Below are positions 19,396 through 27,588 of a stretch of DNA of 64,000 nucleotides, one piece after another. The position numbers were made by a program, and so were the translations under genes. The notes beneath the pieces were generated by a model that was not told where the DNA came from, made no database searches, and saw nothing but the letters and a program-made list of their open reading frames with translations. This DNA is from Patescibacteria group bacterium (GTDB lineage: Bacteria > Patescibacteria > Paceibacteria > Paceibacterales > UBA10102), in assembly GCA_024239055.1 (NCBI GenBank), contig JANBVJ010000001.1, positions 372,001 to 436,000 on the forward strand, given 5' to 3'. Every line of letters begins with the position of its first letter. Position 1 is the first letter of the stretch.

Positions 19396-19911
19396 TTACA
19401 AAGGAAATACTTTCCAAAATACTTTTCCAATAATATTTTCTTCCGGAACTGATCCCCATGACCTGGAATCTGAAGAAAAGCTGCGGTTGTCTCCCATTAC
19501 ATAATACTCTTTATCTGAAAGTTCTATTTTTGAATTCCCGGGTGTACTTTCAGAAAGATATGGTTCTTCAAGTACAAAGGCATCTTGATGCTCCTCCCCC
19601 TTGCTGTACACTACCACTTTTCCATCTTCTATCTCAATGGATTCTCCGGGCAGACCAATCACGCGTTTTATAAACCGCTGGGAAGGATCCTGAGGAAAAC
19701 GGAACACAACAATATCGCCTCTTGCTGGCTCAGAAAATCTATAGGAAATTTCATCAATAATTAAATAGGTGCCACTTAAAAAAGTCGGCTCCATAGAAGC
19801 TCCCCTTACCAAAAAGGGCTGAAATAAAAATGCCCTGATAGGAATAACAATAAGGAATGCGATGATAAGAATCTTACCTATCTCCCAAAATCCAGTAAAT
19901 CTACTTTTCAT
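19396..19911 (-). CDS. lepB: Type I signal peptidase
   Basis: This enzyme removes signal peptides from exported proteins at the outer face of the membrane. One TM segment (about 12-30) is followed by the catalytic Ser39 in GASMEPT and the general base Lys82 in RFIKRVIGLPG; the GDNRSFSSDSR box D is present. 171 aa is the compact single-TM form. The promoter is TTGCTA-17-TATAAT with extended TGg (19927-19955), predicting a leader of about nine bases. It opens the long minus-strand gene chain that runs to comEC and is divergent from pth. Confidence 0.96.
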   Translation of the reverse strand: MKSRFTGFWEIGKILIIAFLIVIPIRAFLFQPFLVRGASMEPTFLSGTYLIIDEISYRFSEPARGDIVVFRFPQDPSQRFIKRVIGLPGESIEIEDGKVVVYSKGEEHQDAFVLEEPYLSESTPGNSKIELSDKEYYVMGDNRSFSSDSRSWGSVPEENIIGKVFWKVFPL

Positions 19912-19977
19912 AATAAATCTGCGTGAATTATACCAGTCATTTCCCCTCTTAGCAAGATTGGTTTATGATATACTATT

Positions 19978-20478
19978 ATGATAATTATAGGACTTGGAAA
20001 CCCGGGAACTCAATATAATAGAACCCGCCACAACGCGGGATTTGCTGCGATTGACGCAATTGCAAAAGCAAACGGCTTTGGAGAATTTAAGTTATCAAAA
20101 AAACACAACTCTCTTATTTCAGAAGGTATTATTAATGATAATAAAGTTCTTTTAGCAAAACCCCAGAATTTCATGAATAATTCAGGTTCTCCAATTAAGT
20201 CACTAATAAAGCAGGATAAAAACTTTACTGTGATTCATGATGACATTGATATACCTCTTGGAAAAATAAAGACTGCCGAAGATAGCAGTTCTGCAGGACA
20301 CAAAGGTGTTCAAGATATTATTCAGGCGCTTGGCACAAAAGACTTCAATCGCATAAGAATCGGTATTCAGCCAAAACAAGGAAAACCTGATAATACGGAA
20401 GAATTCGTGCTTCAAAAATTCACTGAAGAGGAACAAAAACTCCTTAATAAAACTATTAAGGAAATCATATCTAAATAA
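19978..20478 (+). CDS. pth: Peptidyl-tRNA hydrolase
   Basis: Recycles peptidyl-tRNA dropped from ribosomes. Key residues are seen: IIIGLGNPGTQYNRTRHNAGF holds the catalytic His18 and the Asn motifs, KPQNFMNNSG the tRNA-binding Asn, and HDDIDIPLGKI the catalytic Asp; AGHKGVQDI and FNRIRIGIQPKQG are conserved. 166 aa is slightly short because the C-terminal helix is trimmed. A TATGAT/TATACT -10 region overlaps the bases just before the ATG, so the mRNA is probably leaderless. It ends beside a hairpin that serves mainly the convergent minus-strand gene. Confidence 0.95.
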   Translation: MIIIGLGNPGTQYNRTRHNAGFAAIDAIAKANGFGEFKLSKKHNSLISEGIINDNKVLLAKPQNFMNNSGSPIKSLIKQDKNFTVIHDDIDIPLGKIKTAEDSSSAGHKGVQDIIQALGTKDFNRIRIGIQPKQGKPDNTEEFVLQKFTEEEQKLLNKTIKEIISK

Positions 20479-20508
20479 AAAAGGGGGAGAATTAGATTCC
20501 CTCCCTTT
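20477..20508 (-). terminator. Rho-independent terminator after the 123-aa gene
   Basis: An imperfect inverted repeat (AAAGGGGGAGAAT paired with ATTCCCTCCCTTT) is followed on the minus strand by a T-run. It directly follows the stop of the minus-strand small gene and overlaps the end of pth, for which it is a weaker terminator on the plus strand. Confidence 0.8.
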
Positions 20509-20878
20509 AGAAGCTTCCGTATAACACATTAAGCCCCTGTGCCCCTCCCGCCGAACGAACTTCTTCTTCAATAACTGCACTGATTTCCTGTGGTGACCAC
20601 GAAAAATGACGAATCTCGCCACCCCGACATTTTGTCCAATCTAAAACTGGACCCTGAAACACGACACCTTCAATGGTTTCGAGTACTTCGCGACTAGCAA
20701 GAACTTCTGAACCAAACACCATTCCTCTACATTTAGAAATACTGCATGGAAAACTAAACTCCACAAACGCCCACCAACCAAATTTAATTTGGACAATGCG
20801 CACTTTTACAGAATCCTCAATGTCTATGGCCTTTTCAGAATGGAAACGATCAAGCCATTTAAATATCTGCTTTAGCAT
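20507..20878 (-). CDS. Hypothetical protein, 123 aa, with own promoter and strong RBS
   Basis: I do not recognise the family. The protein has a short N-terminal helix (MLKQIFKWLDRFHSEK), then beta-rich sequence containing an aromatic FGWWAFVEF strand and a single CRGGEIRHFSW segment. The start at 20878 was chosen because AAGGAG lies five bases upstream, and because the TTGACA-17-TATAGA promoter at 20929-20957 starts transcription near 20922, downstream of the earlier in-frame ATG at 20929. The gene is alone, with a leader of about 44 bases and its own terminator. This differs from the leaderless neighbours and resembles the small genes at 41273, 47694, 54793 and 55396. Confidence 0.75.
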   Translation of the reverse strand: MLKQIFKWLDRFHSEKAIDIEDSVKVRIVQIKFGWWAFVEFSFPCSISKCRGMVFGSEVLASREVLETIEGVVFQGPVLDWTKCRGGEIRHFSWSPQEISAVIEEEVRSAGGAQGLNVLYGSF

Positions 20879-20907
20879 ATCGTCTCCTTTCTTGAAATGA
20901 TAGGGTT

Positions 20908-20957
20908 TTGACAGATGATCTACTTCCATCTATACTCATATTGAATGGAATTGTCAA
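20908..20957. promoter_or_regulatory. Overlapping divergent promoters for mfd (+) and the 123-aa gene (-)
   Basis: Plus strand: TTGACA at 20908-20913, 17-base spacer, TATACT at 20931-20936, predicted start about 20943, two bases before the mfd ATG. Minus strand: TTGACA at 20957-20952, 17-base spacer, TATAGA at 20934-20929, predicted start about 20922. The two -10 boxes overlap by four bases, so RNA polymerase cannot occupy both. Confidence 0.8.
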
Positions 20958-22903
20958 GTACGAACAAAGCTATTCTGATTGCCGGAATCACCCCCTACTT
21001 TTTAGAAAAGGGGAATCTTTGGTTTGAGGAGAATAAAATAAAGATAGTTAATGCAAGAAAGAACCAGAGCTTTTTTCAAGATAATCTCCTACCTATACAT
21101 ACAGATGAAAAGATCTCGCAATCCGCATTTTTAAGAAGCTTGGACGAATTAGGATATGAAAAAGTACTCCATATAGAAGAACCAGGAGAATTCAGTGTTG
21201 TTGGTGGAACTGTAGAGGTCTTCCCCATTAATACTGACAATGCCTTTCAAATAGAATTTATTGGAAACCGCATTGAAGAGATACTTTCTCTAGCGTTATC
21301 TATTGAAAATGAAGAGGCATCAAAGAAACTCTTAAAAAAGAAATTAAAATCACAAAAGCTCTTCTCAGATCTTAAAAATCTCAAGGATGGTGACTACCTC
21401 GTGCACTTGGATCATGGAATAGGAAAGTTTACAGGTTTCACTACGCAACAGCACAGAGAAGATGAATTAATATATTACGCTTTAGAGTATGCTTCAAAAG
21501 ATAAACTATACGTCCCCAAGGGCCTAGAAAGAAAACTCTCAAGGTATGTAGGATTTCGAGACCCTCATATTGCAAGACTAGGATCTCCATTCTGGCAGAA
21601 GACAAAAAGGAGAATAAAAGAAGAGGTTGAGAAATTAGCAAAGGAGTTATTGGAGCTCTACGCGAAAAAAGAAATGGTATCTCGCCTCCCCTATACACCA
21701 GAAGACGAACTTGACCAGAAGATTGCCGCATCTTTCCCTTATGAGGAAACACCAGACCAGATACAAACGCTATCAGATATAAATAAAGACTTATCATCTA
21801 GTACTCCTATGGACCGTATCGTGGCAGGAGATGTTGGCTTTGGAAAGACAGAGATTGCTTTAAGAACTATGGCCAGGGCAGTAAAGTCAGGATACCAGGC
21901 AATTCTTCTAGCTCCCACAACAATCTTAGCCCACCAGCATTACTCAAACTTCAAAGAACGTCTAGATAATCTTCCAATTAACATAGCCCTGTTCTCCCGT
22001 CTTCAGACTAAAAAAGAACAGGCAAAAATAATTAAAGACCTAAAGGAAGGCAAAATAGATATTGTAATAGGAACACATCGCCTTCTCTCAAAAGACGTGA
22101 AGTTCAACAATCTGGGCCTACTTGTTATAGATGACGAACAAAAGTTTGGTGTCAAACAAAAAGAAAAACTTAGAGAACTCCGCTCTTCCTTAGACGTTCT
22201 GTCTCTGTCTGCAACTCCAATTCCAAGAACGCTATACATGGCACTCTCTTCTTTAAAAGGGGTAAGTACCATTCAAACGCCACCTGATGGCAGAATGTCA
22301 GTAAAGACTATAATTGGTATATGGAACGGGAATAAGATAAAGGAAGCAATCGAAAAAGAATTAGACAGAAAAGGTCAGATATACTTTCTCCATAACAGAA
22401 TAGGAACTATAGAGCAGATAAAGGGAAATTTAGAAAAGCTTGTTCCAAAAGCAAAGATACAGATAGCTCATGGGAGAATGAATGAGGCAAAACTCATTGA
22501 GGTATTAGATGCCTTTAGAAATAAAGAGTTTGATATCCTGCTCTCCACCACTATTATTGAGAATGGTATGGATATCCAGAACGTAAACACCATTATTGTG
22601 GATGATGCGGCAAAACTTGGATTAGCCCAGGCCTACCAATTAAAGGGAAGAGTCGGGAGATCCCATAAAAAAGCCTATGCACACTTCTTTCATAAAAAGC
22701 GCATGACGCCAAAGGCACGACTTCGCCTAAAAGCTCTAAAGGAAGCCGAAGAACTGGGTTCTGGATACAGGCTGGCTCTAAGAGACCTTGAGATTCGAGG
22801 AGCTGGAAACATACTAGGAAAAGAGCAGTCTGGCTCCATTAATACAATAGGGTTGAATCTGTTCTGCCAGATGTTATCTCAAGCAGTGGAAAGATTGAAA
22901 TAA
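20945..22903 (+). CDS. mfd: Compact Mfd-like transcription-repair coupling translocase
   Basis: An SF2 ATPase that pushes stalled RNA polymerase and recruits repair. It holds a short remnant of the UvrB-like module (GEFSVVGGTVEVFP...IEFIGNRIEEI, about 80-115), the RNA polymerase-interacting RID/CarD-like domain (GDYLVHLDHGIGKFTG), and the translocase with Walker A DVGFGKTE, DDEQ box (VIDDEQKFG) and motif VI QLKGRVGRS. The final stretch is the TRG motif region (GSGYRLALRDLEIRGAGNILG). At 652 aa against about 1150 in E. coli, the UvrA-binding N-terminal domains and the C-terminal regulatory domain are missing. The VHLDHGIGKF motif separates it from RecG. Confidence 0.9.
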   Translation: MELSSTNKAILIAGITPYFLEKGNLWFEENKIKIVNARKNQSFFQDNLLPIHTDEKISQSAFLRSLDELGYEKVLHIEEPGEFSVVGGTVEVFPINTDNAFQIEFIGNRIEEILSLALSIENEEASKKLLKKKLKSQKLFSDLKNLKDGDYLVHLDHGIGKFTGFTTQQHREDELIYYALEYASKDKLYVPKGLERKLSRYVGFRDPHIARLGSPFWQKTKRRIKEEVEKLAKELLELYAKKEMVSRLPYTPEDELDQKIAASFPYEETPDQIQTLSDINKDLSSSTPMDRIVAGDVGFGKTEIALRTMARAVKSGYQAILLAPTTILAHQHYSNFKERLDNLPINIALFSRLQTKKEQAKIIKDLKEGKIDIVIGTHRLLSKDVKFNNLGLLVIDDEQKFGVKQKEKLRELRSSLDVLSLSATPIPRTLYMALSSLKGVSTIQTPPDGRMSVKTIIGIWNGNKIKEAIEKELDRKGQIYFLHNRIGTIEQIKGNLEKLVPKAKIQIAHGRMNEAKLIEVLDAFRNKEFDILLSTTIIENGMDIQNVNTIIVDDAAKLGLAQAYQLKGRVGRSHKKAYAHFFHKKRMTPKARLRLKALKEAEELGSGYRLALRDLEIRGAGNILGKEQSGSINTIGLNLFCQMLSQAVERLK

Positions 22904-22975
22904 TAAAAGATGGTACAATAACTTGCAATGTATAAAATAATCAGTACACTAGTTATCGTATGAAGCTTGTAATTG

Positions 22976-23004
22976 TTGAAAGCTTAACATAGTACTGCTA
23001 TACT
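22976..23004 (+). promoter_or_regulatory. Promoter of the LAGLIDADG gene and topA
   Basis: TTGAAA at 22976-22981, 17-base spacer and TATACT at 22999-23004. The seventh base after the -10 is the A of the ATG at 23011, so a leaderless transcript is predicted. Confidence 0.75.
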
Positions 23005-23010
23005 AATATA

Positions 23011-24135
23011 ATGAGAGCTACGGCATCAAAACAAAAGTATCAATATTGGACAGATAAAGAAGTCCGTTTCCTGAGGAATCTATACCCGCAAATGCGCCTT
23101 AAGGAACTAGCAAGATTATTCCCAAAACGGAATAAGGGGACAATTGTGGTTAAAGCACAGGATTTGGGAATACCGTCAGCAAAACTGTGGCAGGTAAAAG
23201 AAAATTCTATACTTCGTAAAAATTTTATCAACACATCCAAAGAAGAACTTTTAAGCCTTCTACCTAAAAGATCCTGGCTGGCAATTATGGCACAAGGAGA
23301 AAGACTTCAGTTGAAACGCAATCGGCAAAAACCAAGAATGAAAGTAAATGAAGCTTATTTTCAAAAATGGTCTTCTCGTATGGCTTATATTCTTGGGTTT
23401 ATATTAGCTGATGGATGCATTATTAAGGGAACATACAACGGATATAGTGATTCACTAAAATTTGGAGTACAGAAAAGCGACATTGATATCCTAGAAAAAA
23501 TCAAAAAAGAACTCGACTCAGAACATAAAATCTCTCTACATAAGAATGCTGCTTATTTAAGCATTACAAGTCAAAAGATTGTTGACGATCTTAAATCCCT
23601 AAGTATTTCTTATAGGAAAAGCCTTCGTGAAAAAATTCCGGAGCTGCCTCCTAAATTTACGAAAGATTTCATCCGAGGCATAGTAGACGGAGACGGAAGT
23701 GTTGCAATCGACAAGAAAGGCTACCCTAAATTAAGTGTCTATGGAGGAAAAAGAACCATCTTATTCCTCCAAAATCATTTCCTTATAAAATTAGATATGT
23801 ACTCTAAAATAGCACGACTAACGAAGTCAAAAGACGGAAAACACTATCTTTTTAGTATCAACTATCGTACAAACCCCGCAAAAGAAATTATACAGTATCT
23901 CTACGAAGATGCCGACTTATATCTTGACAGAAAGTTTCAAATAGCTCAACAATGTTTAAGTATAAAGATAAAACGTCAGAAAAAGTATACGCCCCAGGAG
24001 GATCAGATTCTCACAGAGTCCTACCTTGTCCTAACGAAAGATGCAGTTTTTTCCGCCCTTTTAAACCGAAGTTGGTCTAGTATTGAGCAACGGGCACGAA
24101 CACTAGGATTATATAAACATAACAAGAACACGTAG
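23011..24135 (+). CDS. Free-standing LAGLIDADG endonuclease-like protein with three Myb/SANT-like repeats
   Basis: Two dodecapeptide motifs are present: YILGFILADGC (126-136) and DFIRGIVDGDG (219-229), each with the acidic residue (Asp134, Asp226) that binds metal in homing endonucleases. Residues 10-56, 60-105 and 325-368 are three similar units of the form aromatic-x3-Glu/Asp...IL...Leu...Ser/Trp...Ile...Arg-Ala..LGL, like SANT/Myb DNA-binding repeats. Thus the nuclease core is flanked by DNA-reading modules. It is not inside an intron or intein here: topA starts three bases after its stop and is intact. A DNA-binding regulator or repair role is as possible as homing. Confidence 0.85.
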   Translation: MRATASKQKYQYWTDKEVRFLRNLYPQMRLKELARLFPKRNKGTIVVKAQDLGIPSAKLWQVKENSILRKNFINTSKEELLSLLPKRSWLAIMAQGERLQLKRNRQKPRMKVNEAYFQKWSSRMAYILGFILADGCIIKGTYNGYSDSLKFGVQKSDIDILEKIKKELDSEHKISLHKNAAYLSITSQKIVDDLKSLSISYRKSLREKIPELPPKFTKDFIRGIVDGDGSVAIDKKGYPKLSVYGGKRTILFLQNHFLIKLDMYSKIARLTKSKDGKHYLFSINYRTNPAKEIIQYLYEDADLYLDRKFQIAQQCLSIKIKRQKKYTPQEDQILTESYLVLTKDAVFSALLNRSWSSIEQRARTLGLYKHNKNT

Positions 24136-24138
24136 ACA

Positions 24139-26154
24139 ATGCGCTTACTTATAGTAGAAAGTCCTACGAAGGCAGCTACCCTTAAACAATTTCTCGGGAA
24201 GGACTATGATGTCCAATCCTCTTTTGGGCATGTCCGGGATCTGCCAAAGTCAAAGCTCGGCATTGATGTAGAAAAGGATTTTGAGCCCTCCTATGTTATT
24301 CCAACCAAGTCCAGAAAGGCGGTAAACGTTCTCAAGAAAGCAGCTAAAGAAGCCACAGAGGTTATTCTAGCTACTGATGAAGATAGGGAAGGGGAAGCTA
24401 TTGCCTTTCACCTAAAGGTAGCTTTGGAGTTAGACGACCCAAAACGCATTGTGTTTCACGAGATTACAAAGCAAGCAATTCAGGAAGCTCTTGAGAATCC
24501 CAGAAGCATTAATATGGACCTTGTGGATGCCCAGCAGGCCAGAAGAATATTAGACCGTCTTGTAGGATACAAACTATCTCCCTTCCTATGGAAGAAGGTA
24601 GCACGGGGATTATCTGCAGGACGCGTGCAGTCAGTTGCAATGCGCCTTATCTCAGAAAGAGAAAAAGAGATAGCGGCATTCAAGCCAGAAGAATACTGGA
24701 GCATTGAGGCTGACCTGGAACAAAAAACAACTAAGAAAGAGTTTACAGCGCAACTTACAAAAGAAGATGCAAAGGCTCTTGCAAAGATGGCAATTACTTC
24801 AGAGAAGGATGCTAAAGCCATTCTTACAAACCTAAAGGAAGCTGCCTATACTGTCTCAAATGTAGAGATAAAAGAAGGAAAGCGTAATCCCCTTCCTCCC
24901 TTTACCACCTCAACTCTCCAGCAAACCGCATGGCAGCAGTTCAAGTACCCTGCCCGTCGTACAATGCAGTTGGCCCAGAAACTCTATGAAACAGGACTTA
25001 TTACCTATCACAGAACTGACTCTTTTAACCTTTCTTCCCTTTCTCTTGCAGCAGCAGAAAAGGTTATTACTAAAAACTATGGAAAGGAGTACTGGGCAGG
25101 ACCAAGAAGATTTAAGAACAGGTCAAAGGGAGCTCAAGAAGCCCATGAAGCAATACGGCCGTCTGACCCTGCAAAAGTACCCTCTGCAATTAAGCTCAGC
25201 CCAGATCAGATAAAGCTATATACCTTAATATGGAACAGGTTTACTGCTTCCCAGATGAAGGAAGCTGTCTTTAACGCCACAACAATAGATATTGAGGCCA
25301 AATCCTATACATTCCGCGCAACAGGACAGATTCTGCTATTTGATGGGTTCTTAAAAGTATACCCTATGCGATTTGAGCAGGCAGAACTGCCAGAAGTAAA
25401 AGTAGAAGAAACACTTACTTTAAATAAGCTTAATCCTTTACAGCACTTTACCCAGCCTCCTCCAAGGTATAACGAAGCTTCCTTAATTAAGGAGTTGGAG
25501 TCTGAAGGTATTGGAAGACCCTCAACCTATGCTTCTATTATCTCCACCATCCAGGATAGAAACTATGTTGAGAAAAACGATGACAAGCGCTTTGAACCTA
25601 CTGAGATAGGAACAACTGTTAATGATCTTTTAGTAGAGCACTTCCCTAGTATTGTAGATATAAAGTTTACAGCTACTATGGAAGACGACTTAGATAAGGT
25701 TGCAGAAGGAACTACAGAATGGGTTCCTATGATACAGAAGTTCTACGATCCCTTTGCTAAAATCTTAGAAGAAAAGTACGAGGAGGTGGAAAAGTCAGAT
25801 GTTTCAGTTCAAGAAACAGATGAGAAGTGTCCTGAATGTGGAAAGCCGCTTCTTATCCGCCTTGGTCGCTTTGGCAAGTTCTACGCCTGCTCTGGCTTCC
25901 CCGAGTGCAAGCATACCGCCCCTCTAAAAGAAAACACCCTGGGTATTGATTGCCCAAAGTGTAAGAAAGGCAACCTTGTTGCCAAGAGAACAAAGAGAAG
26001 AACAACATTCTACGGATGTGATAAATATCCTGAGTGTGACTTTGCCTTATGGGACAGGCCTACTGGAACAAAGTGTAAAGAGTGTGATTCTCTCTTAATA
26101 GAAAAAAACAAGAAGGTACAGTGCTCAAACTCTGAGTGTAGTTCTCATAAGTAA
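24139..26154 (+). CDS. topA: DNA topoisomerase I
   Basis: Type IA topoisomerase that relaxes negative supercoils. The TOPRIM domain starts MRLLIVESPTKA and has the acidic DEDREGEAIAFH motif; the nucleophile is Tyr290 in GLITYHRTDS; the core is complete to about residue 555. The C-terminus has Cys4 zinc ribbons (CPECGKPL...CSGFPECK, CPKCKKGN...CDKYPECD) and a last CKECDS...CSNSEC unit. 671 aa is short for the family because fewer ribbons are present. It follows the LAGLIDADG gene by three bases and must share its promoter at 22976-23004. No terminator is visible after it. Confidence 0.97.
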   Translation: MRLLIVESPTKAATLKQFLGKDYDVQSSFGHVRDLPKSKLGIDVEKDFEPSYVIPTKSRKAVNVLKKAAKEATEVILATDEDREGEAIAFHLKVALELDDPKRIVFHEITKQAIQEALENPRSINMDLVDAQQARRILDRLVGYKLSPFLWKKVARGLSAGRVQSVAMRLISEREKEIAAFKPEEYWSIEADLEQKTTKKEFTAQLTKEDAKALAKMAITSEKDAKAILTNLKEAAYTVSNVEIKEGKRNPLPPFTTSTLQQTAWQQFKYPARRTMQLAQKLYETGLITYHRTDSFNLSSLSLAAAEKVITKNYGKEYWAGPRRFKNRSKGAQEAHEAIRPSDPAKVPSAIKLSPDQIKLYTLIWNRFTASQMKEAVFNATTIDIEAKSYTFRATGQILLFDGFLKVYPMRFEQAELPEVKVEETLTLNKLNPLQHFTQPPPRYNEASLIKELESEGIGRPSTYASIISTIQDRNYVEKNDDKRFEPTEIGTTVNDLLVEHFPSIVDIKFTATMEDDLDKVAEGTTEWVPMIQKFYDPFAKILEEKYEEVEKSDVSVQETDEKCPECGKPLLIRLGRFGKFYACSGFPECKHTAPLKENTLGIDCPKCKKGNLVAKRTKRRTTFYGCDKYPECDFALWDRPTGTKCKECDSLLIEKNKKVQCSNSECSSHK

Positions 26155-26206
26155 CGCCCTACCTGACAATCTTCTGTCGCATAACAGTGATTATCAGACT
26201 AATCCA

Positions 26207-26968
26207 TTAAAGCCATCTCTTCAACCACTTTGAAGTTATAGAAATAACTTCTCTTTGAATACCTTGCTTGCCAGTAAAATCATGTGTAAGATTTTGCAAT
26301 ATCTTTATTTCCGCTTTTCCTTTTGTAAGTCTTTTTGCCAACTCCCCTTCTGATATTGGAACCGTGTCGTCAGCCTTCCCATATAAAAGACCAAAAGGAA
26401 TTCTTAACTTGGAAAGCGCCTTTTCTGAATTATACTTAAAAGTATCTTTTATAAACGGATTGTATTTAACCTCATACCCCGCCCAAGCTTCAATGTACCC
26501 CTTGCGTTTTGCCTCCTCAACCCATATCTTGGACACAAAATCTTTATAATCTGAGATCCTTCCCATCCATGAGATAAGAGCCTTCACTCTTTTGTCTTTT
26601 GCTGCATGCAAAAGAGCTATGTATGCGCCCTGACTATGTCCTATTAGAGCAACACGATTTCTATCTATTCCCTCTTTCTTAACTGTCTGATTGATAACTA
26701 CATTCAGATCACTAAGCATTGAAGAAGTAGTCTGCTTTTCAAAAATCCCATCAGAATCTCCGCTTCCACGAAAATCAAAGCGCAAAACGGCAAACCCTTC
26801 TTTTACTAAACCCTTTGCAGCTTGATTAAAAAAGGAATTCCACGTGCCTAAGTGATTTCCAGTCCAGCCATGACAAAATACCACGAGAGGCACCTCCTTT
26901 TTAGCTTTTGGCATATCTAAAATGCCAAAAATGTCTTGTCTCTTGTTTTTAAATATGACTGGCTTCAT
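26207..26968 (-). CDS. Alpha/beta hydrolase
   Basis: A serine hydrolase with nucleophile elbow GHSQGAY (Ser112), oxyanion motif CHGWTGNH near residue 33, acid in YGKADDTVP (Asp200/201) and His229 in NLTHDFTG, so the full triad is visible. The RFDFRGSGDSDG stretch is typical of the dienelactone hydrolase/BAAT-like esterase group. 253 aa, no signal peptide, cytoplasmic. The substrate is unknown. The -10 TGaTAGACT ends seven bases before the ATG, directly after the T-run of the terminator that ends the HIT-like gene. Confidence 0.9.
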   Translation of the reverse strand: MKPVIFKNKRQDIFGILDMPKAKKEVPLVVFCHGWTGNHLGTWNSFFNQAAKGLVKEGFAVLRFDFRGSGDSDGIFEKQTTSSMLSDLNVVINQTVKKEGIDRNRVALIGHSQGAYIALLHAAKDKRVKALISWMGRISDYKDFVSKIWVEEAKRKGYIEAWAGYEVKYNPFIKDTFKYNSEKALSKLRIPFGLLYGKADDTVPISEGELAKRLTKGKAEIKILQNLTHDFTGKQGIQREVISITSKWLKRWL

Positions 26969-27050
26969 ATCAATAGTCTATCAAAAAATCGCCTTCTTGG
27001 CGACTTTGGGTCCCCGCTCATATATTTTACGACTTTGAGTCTGGCTTCAT
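26968..27050. repeat. Direct repeat copy A (about 75 bp) with terminator and promoter
   Basis: From 26981 to 27051 this sequence matches 27471-27541 with about 11 differences in 71 positions, nearly all transitions, at a constant offset of 490 bases. It holds the C-terminal codons of the HIT-like gene, its terminator and the -10 box of the next gene. Confidence 0.85.
26983..27005 (-). terminator. Terminator of the HIT-like gene
   Basis: On the minus strand the stem TCGCC-AAGAA-GGCGA is followed by six T residues. It lies about 22 bases after the stop of the HIT-like gene and abuts the promoter of the hydrolase gene. Confidence 0.8.
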
Positions 27051-27458
27051 ATAATCTCTCATTTGTTTGACCATTTCTTTAACTTCAGATAAAACCTTCT
27101 CATTTGCCATATTTTCCTTCGCGTAGTTAATGATAGGTCTTATTGATTCAATTTTTTCACCAAATTTGTTCATCCACTCATATCGAGGAAAAATCCATAA
27201 GTGAAATAAATGATGTGTTCCTTCATCTTGGAAAAAGCATACGGTTTCAATTCTTAAAACTTCTCGCATACCTCTTCTTAATTTTCTAACCAAACTGAAA
27301 AACTCATCTGCCTCTTCATTATTAAATTCATCCAAAGAAACCTTTCCTGTTTTTGAGGCGATAATAAAAAAACCAGGAATAGAAACATCCCAATCTTGAT
27401 GCACATCAAAATATTTTGTGATAATTATTTTTTCATTTGGAAAAAGTTGCTTCGCCAT
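27027..27458 (-). CDS. HIT-like protein with degenerate histidine triad
   Basis: 143 aa. The N-terminal half with PNEKIIITKYFDVHQDW and a GFFIIASKTGKVSLDE stretch, and the C-terminal THHLFHLWIFPR segment, have the look of the HIT fold. The expected His-x-His-x-His reads His82-His83-Leu84-Phe85-His86, so the central His is a Leu; enzyme activity is uncertain. A GalT-like or binding-only role is possible. The promoter box TGaTAAGAT ends seven bases before the ATG. A decayed second copy of its 3' end lies upstream (27471-27560), evidence of a past tandem duplication. Confidence 0.7.
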   Translation of the reverse strand: MAKQLFPNEKIIITKYFDVHQDWDVSIPGFFIIASKTGKVSLDEFNNEEADEFFSLVRKLRRGMREVLRIETVCFFQDEGTHHLFHLWIFPRYEWMNKFGEKIESIRPIINYAKENMANEKVLSEVKEMVKQMRDYMKPDSKS

Positions 27459-27470
27459 ATTCTTATCTTA

Positions 27471-27560
27471 TCAAAAAATCGCCTTCTTGGCGACTTTGAG
27501 TCCTCAATCATATATTTTATAACTCTAAATCCAGCTTCATAAAAGCTTTACAATAAGTCC
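27471..27560 (-). pseudogene. Decayed 3' remnant of a second HIT-like gene (repeat copy B)
   Basis: Read on the minus strand, the bases before the copy B terminator still encode a FMKLDLEL-stop ending that lines up with YMKPDSKS-stop of the intact gene, followed by the same TCGCC/GGCGA hairpin and T-run (27473-27495). Farther upstream the similarity fades. The remnant now supplies the terminator and promoter in front of the intact gene, and the tRNA-Leu promoter overlaps its far end. Confidence 0.6.
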
Positions 27561-27575
27561 TAAATTCTGTATAAT
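27547..27575 (+). promoter_or_regulatory. Promoter of tRNA-Leu
   Basis: TTTACA at 27547-27552, 17-base spacer and a perfect TATAAT at 27570-27575. Predicted start near 27582, seven bases before the mature tRNA. Confidence 0.85.
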
Positions 27576-27588
27576 CTAGGTTGTTTCA

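Noticed and set aside
19394..19459. Upstream extension of hisS (22 extra residues)
   Set aside because: It overlaps lepB in another frame, and HisRS proteins begin at the MARKPRIQTPTG-type N-terminus. Similar extensions of glmS, tsaC, glyS and the glycosidase-like gene were trimmed for the same reason.
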